DNA of 64,000 nt from Desulfobacter latus (lineage in GTDB: Bacteria; Desulfobacterota; Desulfobacteria; Desulfobacterales; Desulfobacteraceae): assembly GCF_013389365.1 (NCBI RefSeq), contig NZ_JACADJ010000008.1:1-64000 (forward strand), written 5' to 3'. The notes under the pieces are model-generated. The model had not been told where the DNA came from and did not search any database. It saw only the letters and a program-made list of their open reading frames with translations. Both the position numbers and the translations under genes were made by a program. How positions within the stretch are numbered: the stretch's first letter is position 1; every line of letters begins with the position of its first letter. Positions 35,673-44,326 of this stretch are shown here, in pieces.

Positions 35673-37166
35673 TTAGTACATATGCCGTATACTCGCTTCC
35701 AGAGTTTCAGCATCGGCCTCTTCCTTTTTTTTCTTTTCATAGACTTTACGGGCTAGCCTGTCTTTTCTCCATTCTTCCAAATCATCATCAGACATAGCAC
35801 GAAACTCGCTCAATGCCTCCCGAATATCCTGGGTGGCATCATTATTGATCTGCCGGATCTCAAACAGATCCATTTTGAGGTCATAAAGCGTATAGTCGCC
35901 TTCATTTTTTCTCAGATGCTGATCCAGCAGGTCCCGGATGGCATGCCAACTGTCTTTGCGGGTCTGGTCGACAACAGGGGTGAGGGTATCAAGATTTTCC
36001 AGCCGATTGGTGCGGAATTTTTGTTCCAGTTTTTTCTGGAAAAATGCCATCCATAAAATCATAATCAGACCTGCACAAACACCGCCCACAGTCAACAGGA
36101 CAGTGGGATCAGCCATTAAGCCCAGCAACATAATGCTACCGGCAATCAAGCTTCCCCCCAGAAGGCTGACCAAAAACCCGATAGAGATTTTTTTTATGCG
36201 GAAATTTTGAAGTTGCAGACCAAAGGTCTGAAGCGCTTCTATATAATGGGCCAGACGTTCCCCGTGAATCTCCAAATAAGTGGCCAGATGATCCAGTCTG
36301 CGTAAGGGGGTCTGTAAAATGGTCTGCTTCAGATCCTCCCGCTGATTTTCAAGAAGGGGGAGAAACGAGGGCGCAGATGCTGGATCCTTGTTGATGGGCG
36401 CTACATTGGACGAATAGGTCATCCGGATCATGGGGATATCCTTTCGTCCGGTAATCTGGGACAGATTCCAGCACAGGGTTCCATAAACCCGCAGCAAATC
36501 ATTAAAAGTGGTGCATTCATCAATACGGTTGAGCACAAAAATGATCCGGTCTTCATAGGTATGGGTGGTCAGGGTCTCCCGAATGCTTTTATAGGCCTCC
36601 CGCACGGTTCCGGCCTTGTGGGCGTCAAACAGAACCAGCACCAGTCCGGCTTTCTGGGCCAGATCGCCGAGAACCTCCTGATAATCATATCCCCGGTCCC
36701 GCTCGGAAATGCTGTCAAGCATACCGGGGGTATCAATGATGGCCAGATTTTTCAAAAAAGGCGAGTTGATGCTTTTCATTTGAAAATGAGCTGCAAAGCG
36801 CTGGCCGTGTTTACGAAGGGTGGAAAAGGGGTATTCAGGATCATTAAGCAGGGACTTGCCGTCTCGCTGTTCCACCAGCTGTATGCCTTCTGTTTCCGGC
36901 ACGGAATCATCATAGGTCAGTACGGTGAATGAATCATCTGTGGGGGCCTGGCCTGTGTCCTGAATCTTTGCCCCCAGAAATTCATTGATCAGGGAAGATT
37001 TACCGGATGAATAATTGCCGATGACCAGCACCATGGGACGCCATTTTACATTGGTCTCCAGAGGTATATCGCTGTAACCATACCGCTTGGCCATCGGTGT
37101 CAGGTGCTTAGTTATGGTATCCACAATATCTTGCCGAAGGGCATTCATATAATTTTCACGGTGCAT
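35673..37166 (-). CDS. Dynamin-like/EHD-type GTPase with membrane hairpin
   Basis: A 497-residue protein. ATG 37166 is chosen because GGAG lies upstream; an earlier in-frame start at 37304 would add 46 residues of unlike composition. G1 motif: GNYSSGKSSLIN; G3: IDTPGMLD; G4-like: FVLNRIDEC. Residues of about 335-385 hold two hydrophobic segments (SIGFLVSLLGGSLIAGSIML and VLLTVGGVCAGLIMILW) suited to a membrane hairpin. The C-terminus is a charged coiled coil. Such GTPases reshape or tether membranes; its pairing with an FNT channel gene is unusual. Confidence 0.85.
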   Translation of the reverse strand: MHRENYMNALRQDIVDTITKHLTPMAKRYGYSDIPLETNVKWRPMVLVIGNYSSGKSSLINEFLGAKIQDTGQAPTDDSFTVLTYDDSVPETEGIQLVEQRDGKSLLNDPEYPFSTLRKHGQRFAAHFQMKSINSPFLKNLAIIDTPGMLDSISERDRGYDYQEVLGDLAQKAGLVLVLFDAHKAGTVREAYKSIRETLTTHTYEDRIIFVLNRIDECTTFNDLLRVYGTLCWNLSQITGRKDIPMIRMTYSSNVAPINKDPASAPSFLPLLENQREDLKQTILQTPLRRLDHLATYLEIHGERLAHYIEALQTFGLQLQNFRIKKISIGFLVSLLGGSLIAGSIMLLGLMADPTVLLTVGGVCAGLIMILWMAFFQKKLEQKFRTNRLENLDTLTPVVDQTRKDSWHAIRDLLDQHLRKNEGDYTLYDLKMDLFEIRQINNDATQDIREALSEFRAMSDDDLEEWRKDRLARKVYEKKKKEEADAETLEASIRHMY

Positions 37167-37472
37167 GGATTTCTCCGAAATAGTGTCTGATAAGATGTGC
37201 CGCTTAAACAAAAATGATAACAGGCGGCAGATATTGTCATTTTTACTCAAGTAAGGTATAACAAAGAATAAAAAGATTATCAAGAGCCTGAAATATAGCC
37301 CCAACCGGCTTTGGTGATAAAAAGTATCTTCTTATACCTCTTATATCCTGACTTCATGGTTTGTTGTGGGCTCTCAATCTGATTTACGCAATATTTTTTT
37401 ATATTCTGATATAGATTCCCAGCATTAAATTATGTATACTGCCACCTAATCTTATGAAAAGCGTCAATCATT

Positions 37473-37508
37473 AAAATGCGTCGTAAACCCTAAAGAGAAG
37501 GAGCGCTA
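37473..37508 (+). promoter_or_regulatory. Conserved leader of UspA paralog A
   Basis: The 22-base block AAATGCGTCGTAAACCCTAAA (37474-37494) plus AAGGAGCG before the ATG is repeated, inverted in orientation, upstream of the second uspA gene (49388-49408). A -10-like TATACT lies at 37435-37440, so the block would be in the transcript. Confidence 0.65.
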
Positions 37509-37985
37509 ATGGAAGATATTAAACGTATTGTAACCCCTATAGATTTTTCAGATAATACCGAAATGATTGCCTGTACTGCTGCGTGTATTGCAGGAAAATT
37601 TTCAGCCAATCTTGACTTTGTTTTTGTTGCCGAAAGTTTTGAGGATTATACAACATTCCGTACTCCTCCGGCGAATCTACTTACGCTGAAAGAAGAGTTG
37701 CTTGATTCCGCTAAAGAACAGATGAACGCCTTTATAGAAAAGCATAAGGAAGAATTCAATGCCTTAGGCGTATCTACAATTAACGGACAAGTATTATCTG
37801 GAGATATTGCAGAAAAAATTATAAATTATGCCGGCGATGCAAGCGATCAAATTATTGTCATGGGCACGCATGGGTATAAGGGCTTCAATCGAATAGTATT
37901 TGGTAGCGTAGCAGAAAAGGTTGTAAAAACAGCCTGTTGTCCAGTTATGACGATTAAACCGCCTCACGATAAATGTGAAAAATAA
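37509..37985 (+). CDS. Universal stress protein, UspA family, copy A
   Basis: A 158-residue protein. The N-terminus IKRIVTPIDFSDNTEMI carries the Usp Asp-phosphate region. The C-terminal ATP-binding motif is MGTHGYKGFNRIVFGSVAEKVV followed by CPVMTI, matching G-x2-G-x9-G-S. It is therefore an ATP-binding Usp of the UspFG/MJ0577 class. It is about 65% identical by eye to the copy at 48909-49373. A terminator follows at 38034. Confidence 0.92.
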   Translation: MEDIKRIVTPIDFSDNTEMIACTAACIAGKFSANLDFVFVAESFEDYTTFRTPPANLLTLKEELLDSAKEQMNAFIEKHKEEFNALGVSTINGQVLSGDIAEKIINYAGDASDQIIVMGTHGYKGFNRIVFGSVAEKVVKTACCPVMTIKPPHDKCEK

Positions 37986-38033
37986 CGCGAGATAGCGCCA
38001 AACGCAACTCAATGTCATTATGTCATTCAACGA

Positions 38034-38062
38034 CCCCTCCTGAATCAGAGATTCAGAAGGGG
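38034..38062 (+). terminator. Terminator after uspA copy A
   Basis: CCCCTCCTGAAT at 38034-38045 pairs with ATTCAGAAGGGG at 38051-38062 with one unpaired base; CTTTT follows. It lies 49 bases after the stop codon. Confidence 0.8.
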
Positions 38063-38333
38063 CTTTTAAATTAAATCATAACCCATTGATATTTCAATGA
38101 TCGATATAAAGTCATGCGTCAGCACTGGGCCATATTTCAAGCTATTGATAATCTTTTTATTCTTTGTTATACCTTGTTTGAAAAAAATGTATAAAAATAA
38201 TGAGGGGGTTCCTAATCCTTCTGCTACTGCTAAAATATTTTGATACCCGGAACGTGACCATCCAGCTTGGCAATATACATAAGCTAAGAGAAAAATTAAC
38301 CCATAAATTTTTTTATTGGCAAGGAGAAAAAAT

Positions 38334-39533
38334 ATGGAAGAGGCGAAGAATGCTGCCAATGGCGGAGATGCGGTAAAGAAAAAGAGTTTTTTAAAAAAGA
38401 TATTTATATCCAAATGGGTTATCATCATAGTACTCATCTTGGGTGTTTTCGGGTATGCCACATGGTGGGGCATAAGCTCCTGGAAGGATTTTACTGCAAA
38501 AAGAGGTGGACAAACCCATGAGACGCAAATTACCCGGAAAACAAACGCATCCCATGACATTCACAGCACGGCAACGGATACCATGCATGAGACCCTAAGC
38601 ACGCATCAGCCCGCCGCGCAAAAACATAATTCCCACGCCCCTTCCCAGCATGCGGACGAATTCCCAAAACACACTCTCCCTCATACGGCTTTTAATGAAA
38701 GCGCCGATGAGAATAAAGCTGCCGGTCATGAGTCTGCAACACCGACAGCCGAACATGGGACAATGCATGCCGCGCCGGTGCGCACAGGTCCCCGCGGAGT
38801 GGCCTTTGTTGAAGCCTGCATCAAGCCTCTTGATCATGAGTTAAATCACAGGTTCTGGGGATGGCGGCCCAATGACATCATCAGATTTACTGATAATATT
38901 AATAATTTGCAATTGGGCGTTTTAGAAGTGACCCGCAGAACAGCTGTCGCTCTGGCGGAAAATCTATCACGTACAGGAAGAGCCGATGCCTATGTCCCCG
39001 GCTTGGAATACGCTATGAATTCATTTATGATAAAGCCCTCCGAATATATGTTTCCATCGGCTGAAAGCAAATATCAGGAAGGTTTGGACGAGTGGCGAAA
39101 TTACCAGAAGATGCTGGAAAGAGGAGATGCCCGATTTTACCGGCGGCTGGACAATCTGGTACCGCTACTCAAGGCATATGAAAGCATCCTGGGCAGTTGT
39201 GATGAAAATCTGGTCAAGGAATTGGGGCATATCAGTTCCTTTGATGCCGATGATGTCTTTTATTACACAAAAGGCGTCGCCACTGCCATGAGTACCATCC
39301 TTGAGGCGGTAGCGATAGATTTTGATGACACCATCGGATCGGTTCAAGGCATGGATTTGATCCACCACACGATTGAAGCCCTTCATCATGCCACACACAT
39401 GGATCCCTGGATCGTTCTGGAAGGCAGTCCGGATGGCATACTTGCCAACCATCGTGCCAACATAGCAGCGTCCATCAGCCATGCACGCTTCTATCTTGAC
39501 GTGCTGTCCAGGTCACTGACCGGCAACTTGTAA
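38334..39533 (+). CDS. DUF2333 membrane-anchored protein with a His-rich linker
   Basis: A 399-residue protein from the ATG at 38334, seven bases after AAGGAG. One membrane helix (KWVIIIVLILGVFGYATWW) follows a basic N-terminus. Residues of about 55-145 are a low-complexity stretch very rich in His, Thr and Ala. The remaining 250 residues are a helical DUF2333 domain: VAFVEACIKPLDHELNHRFWGWRPND, NSFMIKPSEYMFPSAESKY and DDVFYYTKGVATAMSTIL. The family role is unknown. The His-rich linker might bind metal; that is inference. Confidence 0.88.
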   Translation: MEEAKNAANGGDAVKKKSFLKKIFISKWVIIIVLILGVFGYATWWGISSWKDFTAKRGGQTHETQITRKTNASHDIHSTATDTMHETLSTHQPAAQKHNSHAPSQHADEFPKHTLPHTAFNESADENKAAGHESATPTAEHGTMHAAPVRTGPRGVAFVEACIKPLDHELNHRFWGWRPNDIIRFTDNINNLQLGVLEVTRRTAVALAENLSRTGRADAYVPGLEYAMNSFMIKPSEYMFPSAESKYQEGLDEWRNYQKMLERGDARFYRRLDNLVPLLKAYESILGSCDENLVKELGHISSFDADDVFYYTKGVATAMSTILEAVAIDFDDTIGSVQGMDLIHHTIEALHHATHMDPWIVLEGSPDGILANHRANIAASISHARFYLDVLSRSLTGNL

Positions 39534-39544
39534 CGCATTTTTGT

Positions 39545-39770
39545 CAACAACCCCTCGGCTAAAGACCGAGTGGCTTGAGAGATAACTTTCAAGCCAAGTT
39601 GATTAGCCTAAGTTCTTTGAGAACTACGTTACTGTAGAATATATTGTAGGCAGCTTGGAATACCCCACTCGTTCCAAAGTCTGCGGTTTGTGTTTTTAAA
39701 CATCTCTGAGGGTAGGAGAAGTGATACAAACTTTAAACCTACGGATAACATTGGCGAAGTGGATCACTGG
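39545..39770 (+). ncRNA. Orphan HEARO / IscB-type omega-RNA-like sequence
   Basis: It begins with GTCAACAACCCCTCGGCTAA followed by AGACCGAGTGG, a near copy of the first hairpin of the IscB-associated RNA at 49711-49944. It continues with aligned blocks: CCTAAGTTCTTTGAGAACTACGTTA here against TCTAAGTGCTTCGAGCACTACGTTA there, and later CCTACGGATAACATTGGCG against CCCGGTCATAACATTGACG. No iscB frame follows and no right-end hairpin was seen. It is either a relic or a stand-alone guide RNA. The 3' limit is uncertain. Confidence 0.6.
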
Positions 39771-40012
39771 TTTTTAAGGTCCCAGAACAGAACTTGAGAG
39801 TCTCTGTTACAAAAATCTTAAACCTTCAACTGAAGGCATGTTGACAAAAGACCTATGCTACTGTCCTAAATTGAGTGCTTTTCAAAAATGGATAGGCTGA
39901 AGCACATCACAATCCGTCAATTCATAATCAAAAGAGTCTCAATGAGCGTTTGTGTAAAGAATTTGAAAGACCAGATTAAAAAAAGGCTGTAACTCAAGAG
40001 TATAGGAATTTC

Positions 40013-40034
40013 CAGTACCCAGTACCCAGTACCC
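40013..40034. repeat. Microsatellite, three CAGTACC units
   Basis: The seven-base unit CAGTACC is repeated three times in perfect tandem. It lies just before a stem-loop at 40041-40107. Confidence 0.9.
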
Positions 40035-40040
40035 ATTCAA

Positions 40041-40107
40041 GGCGGAAACAATTTTTAACCGGAGGAATATACAATATATTTTGAGGATTAAAAATTGTTT
40101 CCAACGC
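40041..40107. repeat. Palindromic repeat element with AAAAATTGTTTCC arms
   Basis: GGCGGAAACAATTTTTAA (40041-40058) pairs with TTAAAAATTGTTTCC...GCC (40088-40107). The left arm with its flank matches 6070-6092 in reverse. The sequence just after the right arm (AGTTGGGCAAATTAACAAAA to ACTTGATCATCAA) matches 59461-59497 in reverse. It is one member of a short dispersed repeat family. Confidence 0.65.
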
Positions 40108-40182
40108 CGAAGTTGGGCAAATTAACAAAAACTTGATCATCAACTATAAACCCATGGCTTCTAAAGCAAAGGACATAAGGTA

Positions 40183-40211
40183 TTATAAGCCTGCCCCTTT
40201 CTGAATAAGAG
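40183..40211 (-). terminator. Probable terminator of the acetate uptake gene
   Basis: AAGCCT (40183-40188) pairs with AGGCTT (40206-40211) around a loop containing CCCCTTTC. It lies 17 bases beyond the satP stop on the minus strand. The stem is short, so confidence is moderate. Confidence 0.5.
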
Positions 40212-40227
40212 GCTTTTTCGGTTAGTG

Positions 40228-40785
40228 CTAGCCTACCGGAAGAATTGCTTTGTTATATTGTTCGTTCAGAACTTCCGCCATGGCAAGATAAATGGCGCTC
40301 AGTCCGCAGATAATGCCTTCAAAGCCGGCAATAATTCCAATAAGATGTGAACCGGTCCAGTCTTTGATTGCAAGAAGAAAAAATAATACCGTCAGCGATG
40401 CAAAAACAAACTGAAGCCCTCTGTTCGATTTTAATGTCCCGAAAAACATGAACAGTGTAAAGATACCCCACATGAATAGATAGCAGGCCATGAATTTTGC
40501 AGGCGTCGGATCTGCCCAGCCGAGTTTGGGCAATAGAATAAGCGCTACCAGAGTCAACCAGAAGTGGCCATAGGATATGAATGCCGTAACGCCAAACGTA
40601 TTACCTTTTTTAAACTCAAGAATACCGGCGATAATCTGGGCCAGACCGCCATAAAAAAGTCCCATCGCCAGAATCATGGCACTGATTTCAAAAAAACCGG
40701 CATTATGAATATTCAAAAGCACCGTTGTCATTCCAAAGCCCATTAATCCGAGCGGTCCTGGATTTGCCAAAGTTTCGTCTTTCAT
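40228..40785 (-). CDS. satP: Acetate uptake transporter, SatP/YaaH (GPR1/FUN34) family
   Basis: A 185-residue protein with six membrane helices. The family motif NPGPLGLMGFGMTTVLLNIHNAG lies at the start (NPAPLGL variant). MGLFYGGLAQIIAGILEFKKGNTFG and SYGHFWLTL follow, typical of SatP. It imports acetate or succinate with protons. The second of two adjacent ATGs (40785) is best spaced from AGGAG. Three tandem G-tract repeats lie upstream (40848-41195), followed by a sigma-54 activator gene on the same strand that may control it. Confidence 0.92.
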   Translation of the reverse strand: MKDETLANPGPLGLMGFGMTTVLLNIHNAGFFEISAMILAMGLFYGGLAQIIAGILEFKKGNTFGVTAFISYGHFWLTLVALILLPKLGWADPTPAKFMACYLFMWGIFTLFMFFGTLKSNRGLQFVFASLTVLFFLLAIKDWTGSHLIGIIAGFEGIICGLSAIYLAMAEVLNEQYNKAILPVG

Positions 40786-40847
40786 CATCTACTCCTGTTT
40801 CCAAAATAATTAAAAAAATTTGTAAAAACAATACGTTTAAAAATTCT

Positions 40848-41195
40848 TCTGCCAACTTGCCCGGAAGATTCCACAAGGGGGGGGAAGGGAATCCGTCAGG
40901 CGGTTAACAGATGATTTCAAAGCATCTGTAATTTTTTTTAGTCTTTTTTTAAAAAGACTCGTCTGTCAATTTGTCCGAAAGATTCCACAAAAAAAAGGGG
41001 GGGAGGATGGAACCCGTCAAACGGTTAGCAGATAATTTAAAAGCATCTATAATTATTTTAATCTCTTTTTAAAAACATGCTTCTGCCAACTTGCCCGGAA
41101 GATTCCACAAGGGGGGGGGGAAGGGAATCCGTCAGGCGGTTAACAGATAATTTCAAGTGATTTCAAGGCATCTATAATTTTTTCTTCATCTCCTT
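40848..41195. repeat. Three tandem repeats of about 115 bp with G tracts
   Basis: Units start at 40848, 40962 and 41082 (TCTGCCAACTTGCCCGGAAG in units 1 and 3; TCTGTCAATTTGTCCGAAAG in unit 2). Each contains GATTCCACAA, then a run of G (8, 7 and 10 bases) and GGAATCCGTCAGGCGGTTAA. GATTCC and GGAATC can pair, giving one hairpin per unit with the G run in the loop. All units end in A.CAGAT.ATTT...GCATCT.TAAT. They lie directly upstream of satP. Confidence 0.9.
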
Positions 41196-41589
41196 CATAC
41201 AAAATATCAGCACCAACAGCTCATAAAAGCAATCTCAATCAAAATTGTTAAATATTTATTAGTGAATATTAGCAAGCATTGTGCCATTGATCTATTTCCG
41301 CCGTTATAAATCCGGTTTATTGCCTAAATAATTATCTCATCTATCCATTATCATTATCAATAATCGGCATAGTTTCGTTCTGCTGAAAAAAGGGAATGGC
41401 GGGGGAAGCGTTAGACGGAAAACACAACACTTTGAGCGAAGATGGCCCAAACCAGCACAAGGAAAATATATAACGTATTGAAATACAAATAAATAATTAA
41501 ATGGGCGTTTTTGTCCCATTTTGGGTTAGACAAAACCCATGGGTCACTATCTTGCCATAATATAACTTTGAGTCGATGGAAGAAAGATT
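41196..41589. other. Intergenic region between repeats and the sigma-54 activator gene
   Basis: An open frame at 41337-41519 on the minus strand has no recognisable motif or ribosome site. Nothing else is seen. Confidence 0.4.
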
Positions 41590-43020
41590 TTATATAGCGC
41601 TTATGAGCCCGTGGGCCATCATCTTGCGATAGAGTGTTCTGCGGGAAATACCTAATTTTTTAGCAGCTTCTTCTCTGTGCCACCGACAGTGCTCAAGAAC
41701 AGAGCGGATAAGTTGTTTCTCAAATCGACCAACGGCATCCGTCAGCGGAAGGTCTACGGCTGAATCGCAACCGTCAATCACTCCTGAGAGGATTTCGGCC
41801 GGAATCAAAGGAGGATCAGAATCCGGAAGAGCCATAAAATCAAGGCTGTTAAGGGTAATGTACCTGCGGAGAACATTCTGCAGTTCCCTGACATTTCCGG
41901 GCCAGTGGTAATTGTATAGCTTTTTTATGTCTTTTCCGGGCAAGGCATCGAAGTGACGGGATGATTCCATCTGGCCGAAAAAATAATCGGCAAGGAGCGC
42001 AAGATCCTCCTTCCGTTCACGAAGGGGCGGGATATCTATTGGTATCACATATAAACGGTAAAAAAAATCACTACGGAGTCTGCCCTTTTTAACCTCCTCC
42101 AATAGGTTCAGGTTGCTTGCGGCAACAATCCTGAAATCGGAATAGAGTACCTCATTGCTTCCGACCGGCGAATACCCCCCCCCTTCTATTGCCCGCAGGA
42201 GCTTGACCTGCATGTTCAGGGAAAGTTCTGCAACTTCATCAAGAAACAGGGTGCCGCCCTGTACATGGGAAAGAAAGCCTTTTTTATCATTATATGCACC
42301 GGTAAAGGCGCCTTTTACATGACCAAAAAATTCGTTTTCCAGAAGAGATTCAGAAATGGCACCACAATTGACAGGGAGAAATGGTGCATTTTTTCTTTGG
42401 CTGGTATCGTGTATGGCCCTTGCAACCAGTTCCTTTCCCACCCCGGATTCCCCGTGGATAACGACACTGTCAGCACAGGCGGCCGCTCGTATAATCATAT
42501 CATAGACCTCCTGCATTTTTTGGCTTTTGCCGATGATATTGCAGAATTTGAAACGTTCTCCTATTGAGGACCGCAACAATGAATACTGTTTCTGGAGCTG
42601 TTCGGATTCACGCTTCATGGCCTCTTCCCGAATTTTACGGAAGGTAATATCCTGAAGTGTTGTAACTGCGCCTGTAATATTACCTATATTATCAAAAACA
42701 GGGGCTGCCAGAAAATATATATATCTTGCTTTTCCGTTAAAATTTTCAAAATAGTCTGTTGCTTCCCATGCATTCGGCACAATATTAGATTGGGCTGGAT
42801 TTTTTGTGCCGTATTTTTCAAGAAATGTTTCGTAGTCCTGCTCAACAACAAGATCGGCCAGAATGGGCCGTTTTTTGGGATAAAAAATCTTCCATTGGTG
42901 GTCTGTGCCGACAATCTCTTTAGCGGAAACGCCGGTAAGAACTTCACAGGCTCTGTTCCAGATCTTTACCTTATGGTCGATCCCTATGGCAAACTGGGCA
43001 ATCGGCGTATACTCAAGCAC
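41590..43020 (-). CDS. PAS-domain sigma-54-dependent activator, second copy
   Basis: A 476-residue protein starting at a GTG (43020); an in-frame stop lies 11 codons upstream. The PAS domain (about 1-125) opens EYTPIAQFAIGIDHKVKIWNRA, with YFLAAPVFDNIGNITGAVTTLQDIT. The AAA+ domain has Walker A GESGVGKE, an intact GAFTGA loop, and FLDEVAEL. The HTH is EEAAKKLGISRRTLYRKM. It should sense a small molecule or redox signal in the cytoplasm and switch on sigma-54 promoters. It lies between the satP and nucleotidyltransferase genes, suggesting control of carboxylate uptake. Confidence 0.92.
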   Translation of the reverse strand: MLEYTPIAQFAIGIDHKVKIWNRACEVLTGVSAKEIVGTDHQWKIFYPKKRPILADLVVEQDYETFLEKYGTKNPAQSNIVPNAWEATDYFENFNGKARYIYFLAAPVFDNIGNITGAVTTLQDITFRKIREEAMKRESEQLQKQYSLLRSSIGERFKFCNIIGKSQKMQEVYDMIIRAAACADSVVIHGESGVGKELVARAIHDTSQRKNAPFLPVNCGAISESLLENEFFGHVKGAFTGAYNDKKGFLSHVQGGTLFLDEVAELSLNMQVKLLRAIEGGGYSPVGSNEVLYSDFRIVAASNLNLLEEVKKGRLRSDFFYRLYVIPIDIPPLRERKEDLALLADYFFGQMESSRHFDALPGKDIKKLYNYHWPGNVRELQNVLRRYITLNSLDFMALPDSDPPLIPAEILSGVIDGCDSAVDLPLTDAVGRFEKQLIRSVLEHCRWHREEAAKKLGISRRTLYRKMMAHGLISAI

Positions 43021-43369
43021 AATAAAATCCGGCTCCGAAAATAGCTACTTTTTATATCGCATTCAACATTTTTCTGACATCTTTCAGGTATATCACACTT
43101 AAGCCCTGAAAGACTAACAGGCTACATTTATAGCAGTTTATGCAAATTATAAAAAGTTTATTTTGCATATGATTGAACAGTATACGCATGCATACAGAAC
43201 AAACGGTACAAAAAATTGGTAGTGCCGCATTCAGCCGGAGCTAAATCCCAGTCTTACAATTAACTAAAATTAAAATAAAAAAATTAATTACTTAGAATAA
43301 AAAAGGAGACTGAATTAGTTCGTGCCCATTCATAAATATCCTTTTTGCCCAATTGTGAGCGGAACTCTT

Positions 43370-43514
43370 TTTCGGCCTTGATCATCATTTGGACTACCGT
43401 GTAGGTTGGGTTGAACGAAGTGAAACCCAACATTTTGTATTTGTTGGGTTTCGTTCCTCAACCCAACCTACCTTCCACGCATTGGCCGAAACAATGATCA
43501 AGGCCTCTTTTTCG
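43370..43514. repeat. MITE-like nested palindrome
   Basis: The core GTAGGTTGGGTTGAACGAAG...AAACCCAACA (43401-43432) is matched by its inverse TGTTGGGTTTCGTTCCTCAACC...CTAC (43442-43471). This widely scattered GTAGGTTGGGTTGA-type bacterial repeat sits inside an outer pair: TTTTCGGCCTTGATCATCATT (43370-43389) and AATGATCAAGGCC...TTTTTCG (43492-43514). No coding sequence is inside, so it must be mobilised in trans, if at all. Confidence 0.8.
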
Positions 43515-43701
43515 AATTCGCGTTAGATGAAAATTTTAATCCTCTACCTTGAAATTGAACAAAAAGTCTTATTTGTAAGACGGATATGAACGAATATAGT
43601 CGCCCTTTCGTGTCGATTACGCCTTTTGCAATAAAATACCCCTTAAGACCTGATCCTGAATTCTAATTATATAAAATGCTACCAACACAAAAAAAAGATC
43701 A

Positions 43702-43944
43702 TCACCAGCGCAAAGAAGAAAAGATCATAATCAGCCCTACGAAAAAAAGAGCTGATGAGAAAATTCGTGCGGTTTGAACTGCGGTAGATTGATCGGCACC
43801 AACTGAATCAGACAAACTTTTGTTGAATGGATCAAACAAAACCTTAGTAAATACGAACCATACACACATAACACAAAAGACTATCTGCATTAAAATAGTG
43901 CCAACGACGCCAAAACAACGATTTGTAACTTTTTCGGTAGACAT
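43702..43944 (-). CDS. Small two-helix membrane protein behind a G10 tract
   Basis: An 80-residue protein: MSTEKVTNRCFGVV leads into helix 1 (GTILMQIVFCVMCVWFVF). A soluble loop (DPFNKSLSDSVGADQSTAVQ) then leads to helix 2 (IFSSALFFVGLIMIFSSL). No family recognised. The ATG is four bases downstream of ten consecutive G, which follow eight A. This purine run serves as the ribosome site, and its length could vary by slippage. It is isolated, near the MITE-like element. Confidence 0.55.
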   Translation of the reverse strand: MSTEKVTNRCFGVVGTILMQIVFCVMCVWFVFTKVLFDPFNKSLSDSVGADQSTAVQTARIFSSALFFVGLIMIFSSLRW

Positions 43945-44326
43945 TTAGCCCCCCCCCCTTTTTTTTGTTGAACATTTTGATTAAATATTCCTCAAGGACT
44001 AACTATTAAGTTCAGTCGACCGGGGAGAAAAGTGCTTAGCACTTTTGGTTCCAAATCTATCTAAAAACCATAGCGTTCAAAAATTTCCGACCCCCCCGGA
44101 TCAACCGCAAATTTTATCGGCCTTAAGTTTTTATATAGGCTGGTTATAAATATTCAGAGAACAATTTTGATTTATAATTCTATTTTTCTTTTTTACAGAC
44201 TAAAAAATAGCTAAGGGAAAGTCAAGGATTAATTTTAGCAATTCTAATTTAATTCTCGCACAAGTCTTACATAAAAATCGAAAAAAAACACACCAGATTA
44301 CCAATTATGCTGAATAGTCACTGAAA
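43945..44326. other. Intergenic region, no gene seen
   Basis: AT-rich sequence with a C7 run near 44091. No supported gene, RNA or terminator was found between the 80-residue gene and the nucleotidyltransferase gene. Confidence 0.45.

Noticed and set aside
40848-41195. CRISPR array
   Set aside because: Only three units of unequal length (about 115 bp), with the whole unit repeated and no separate spacers.
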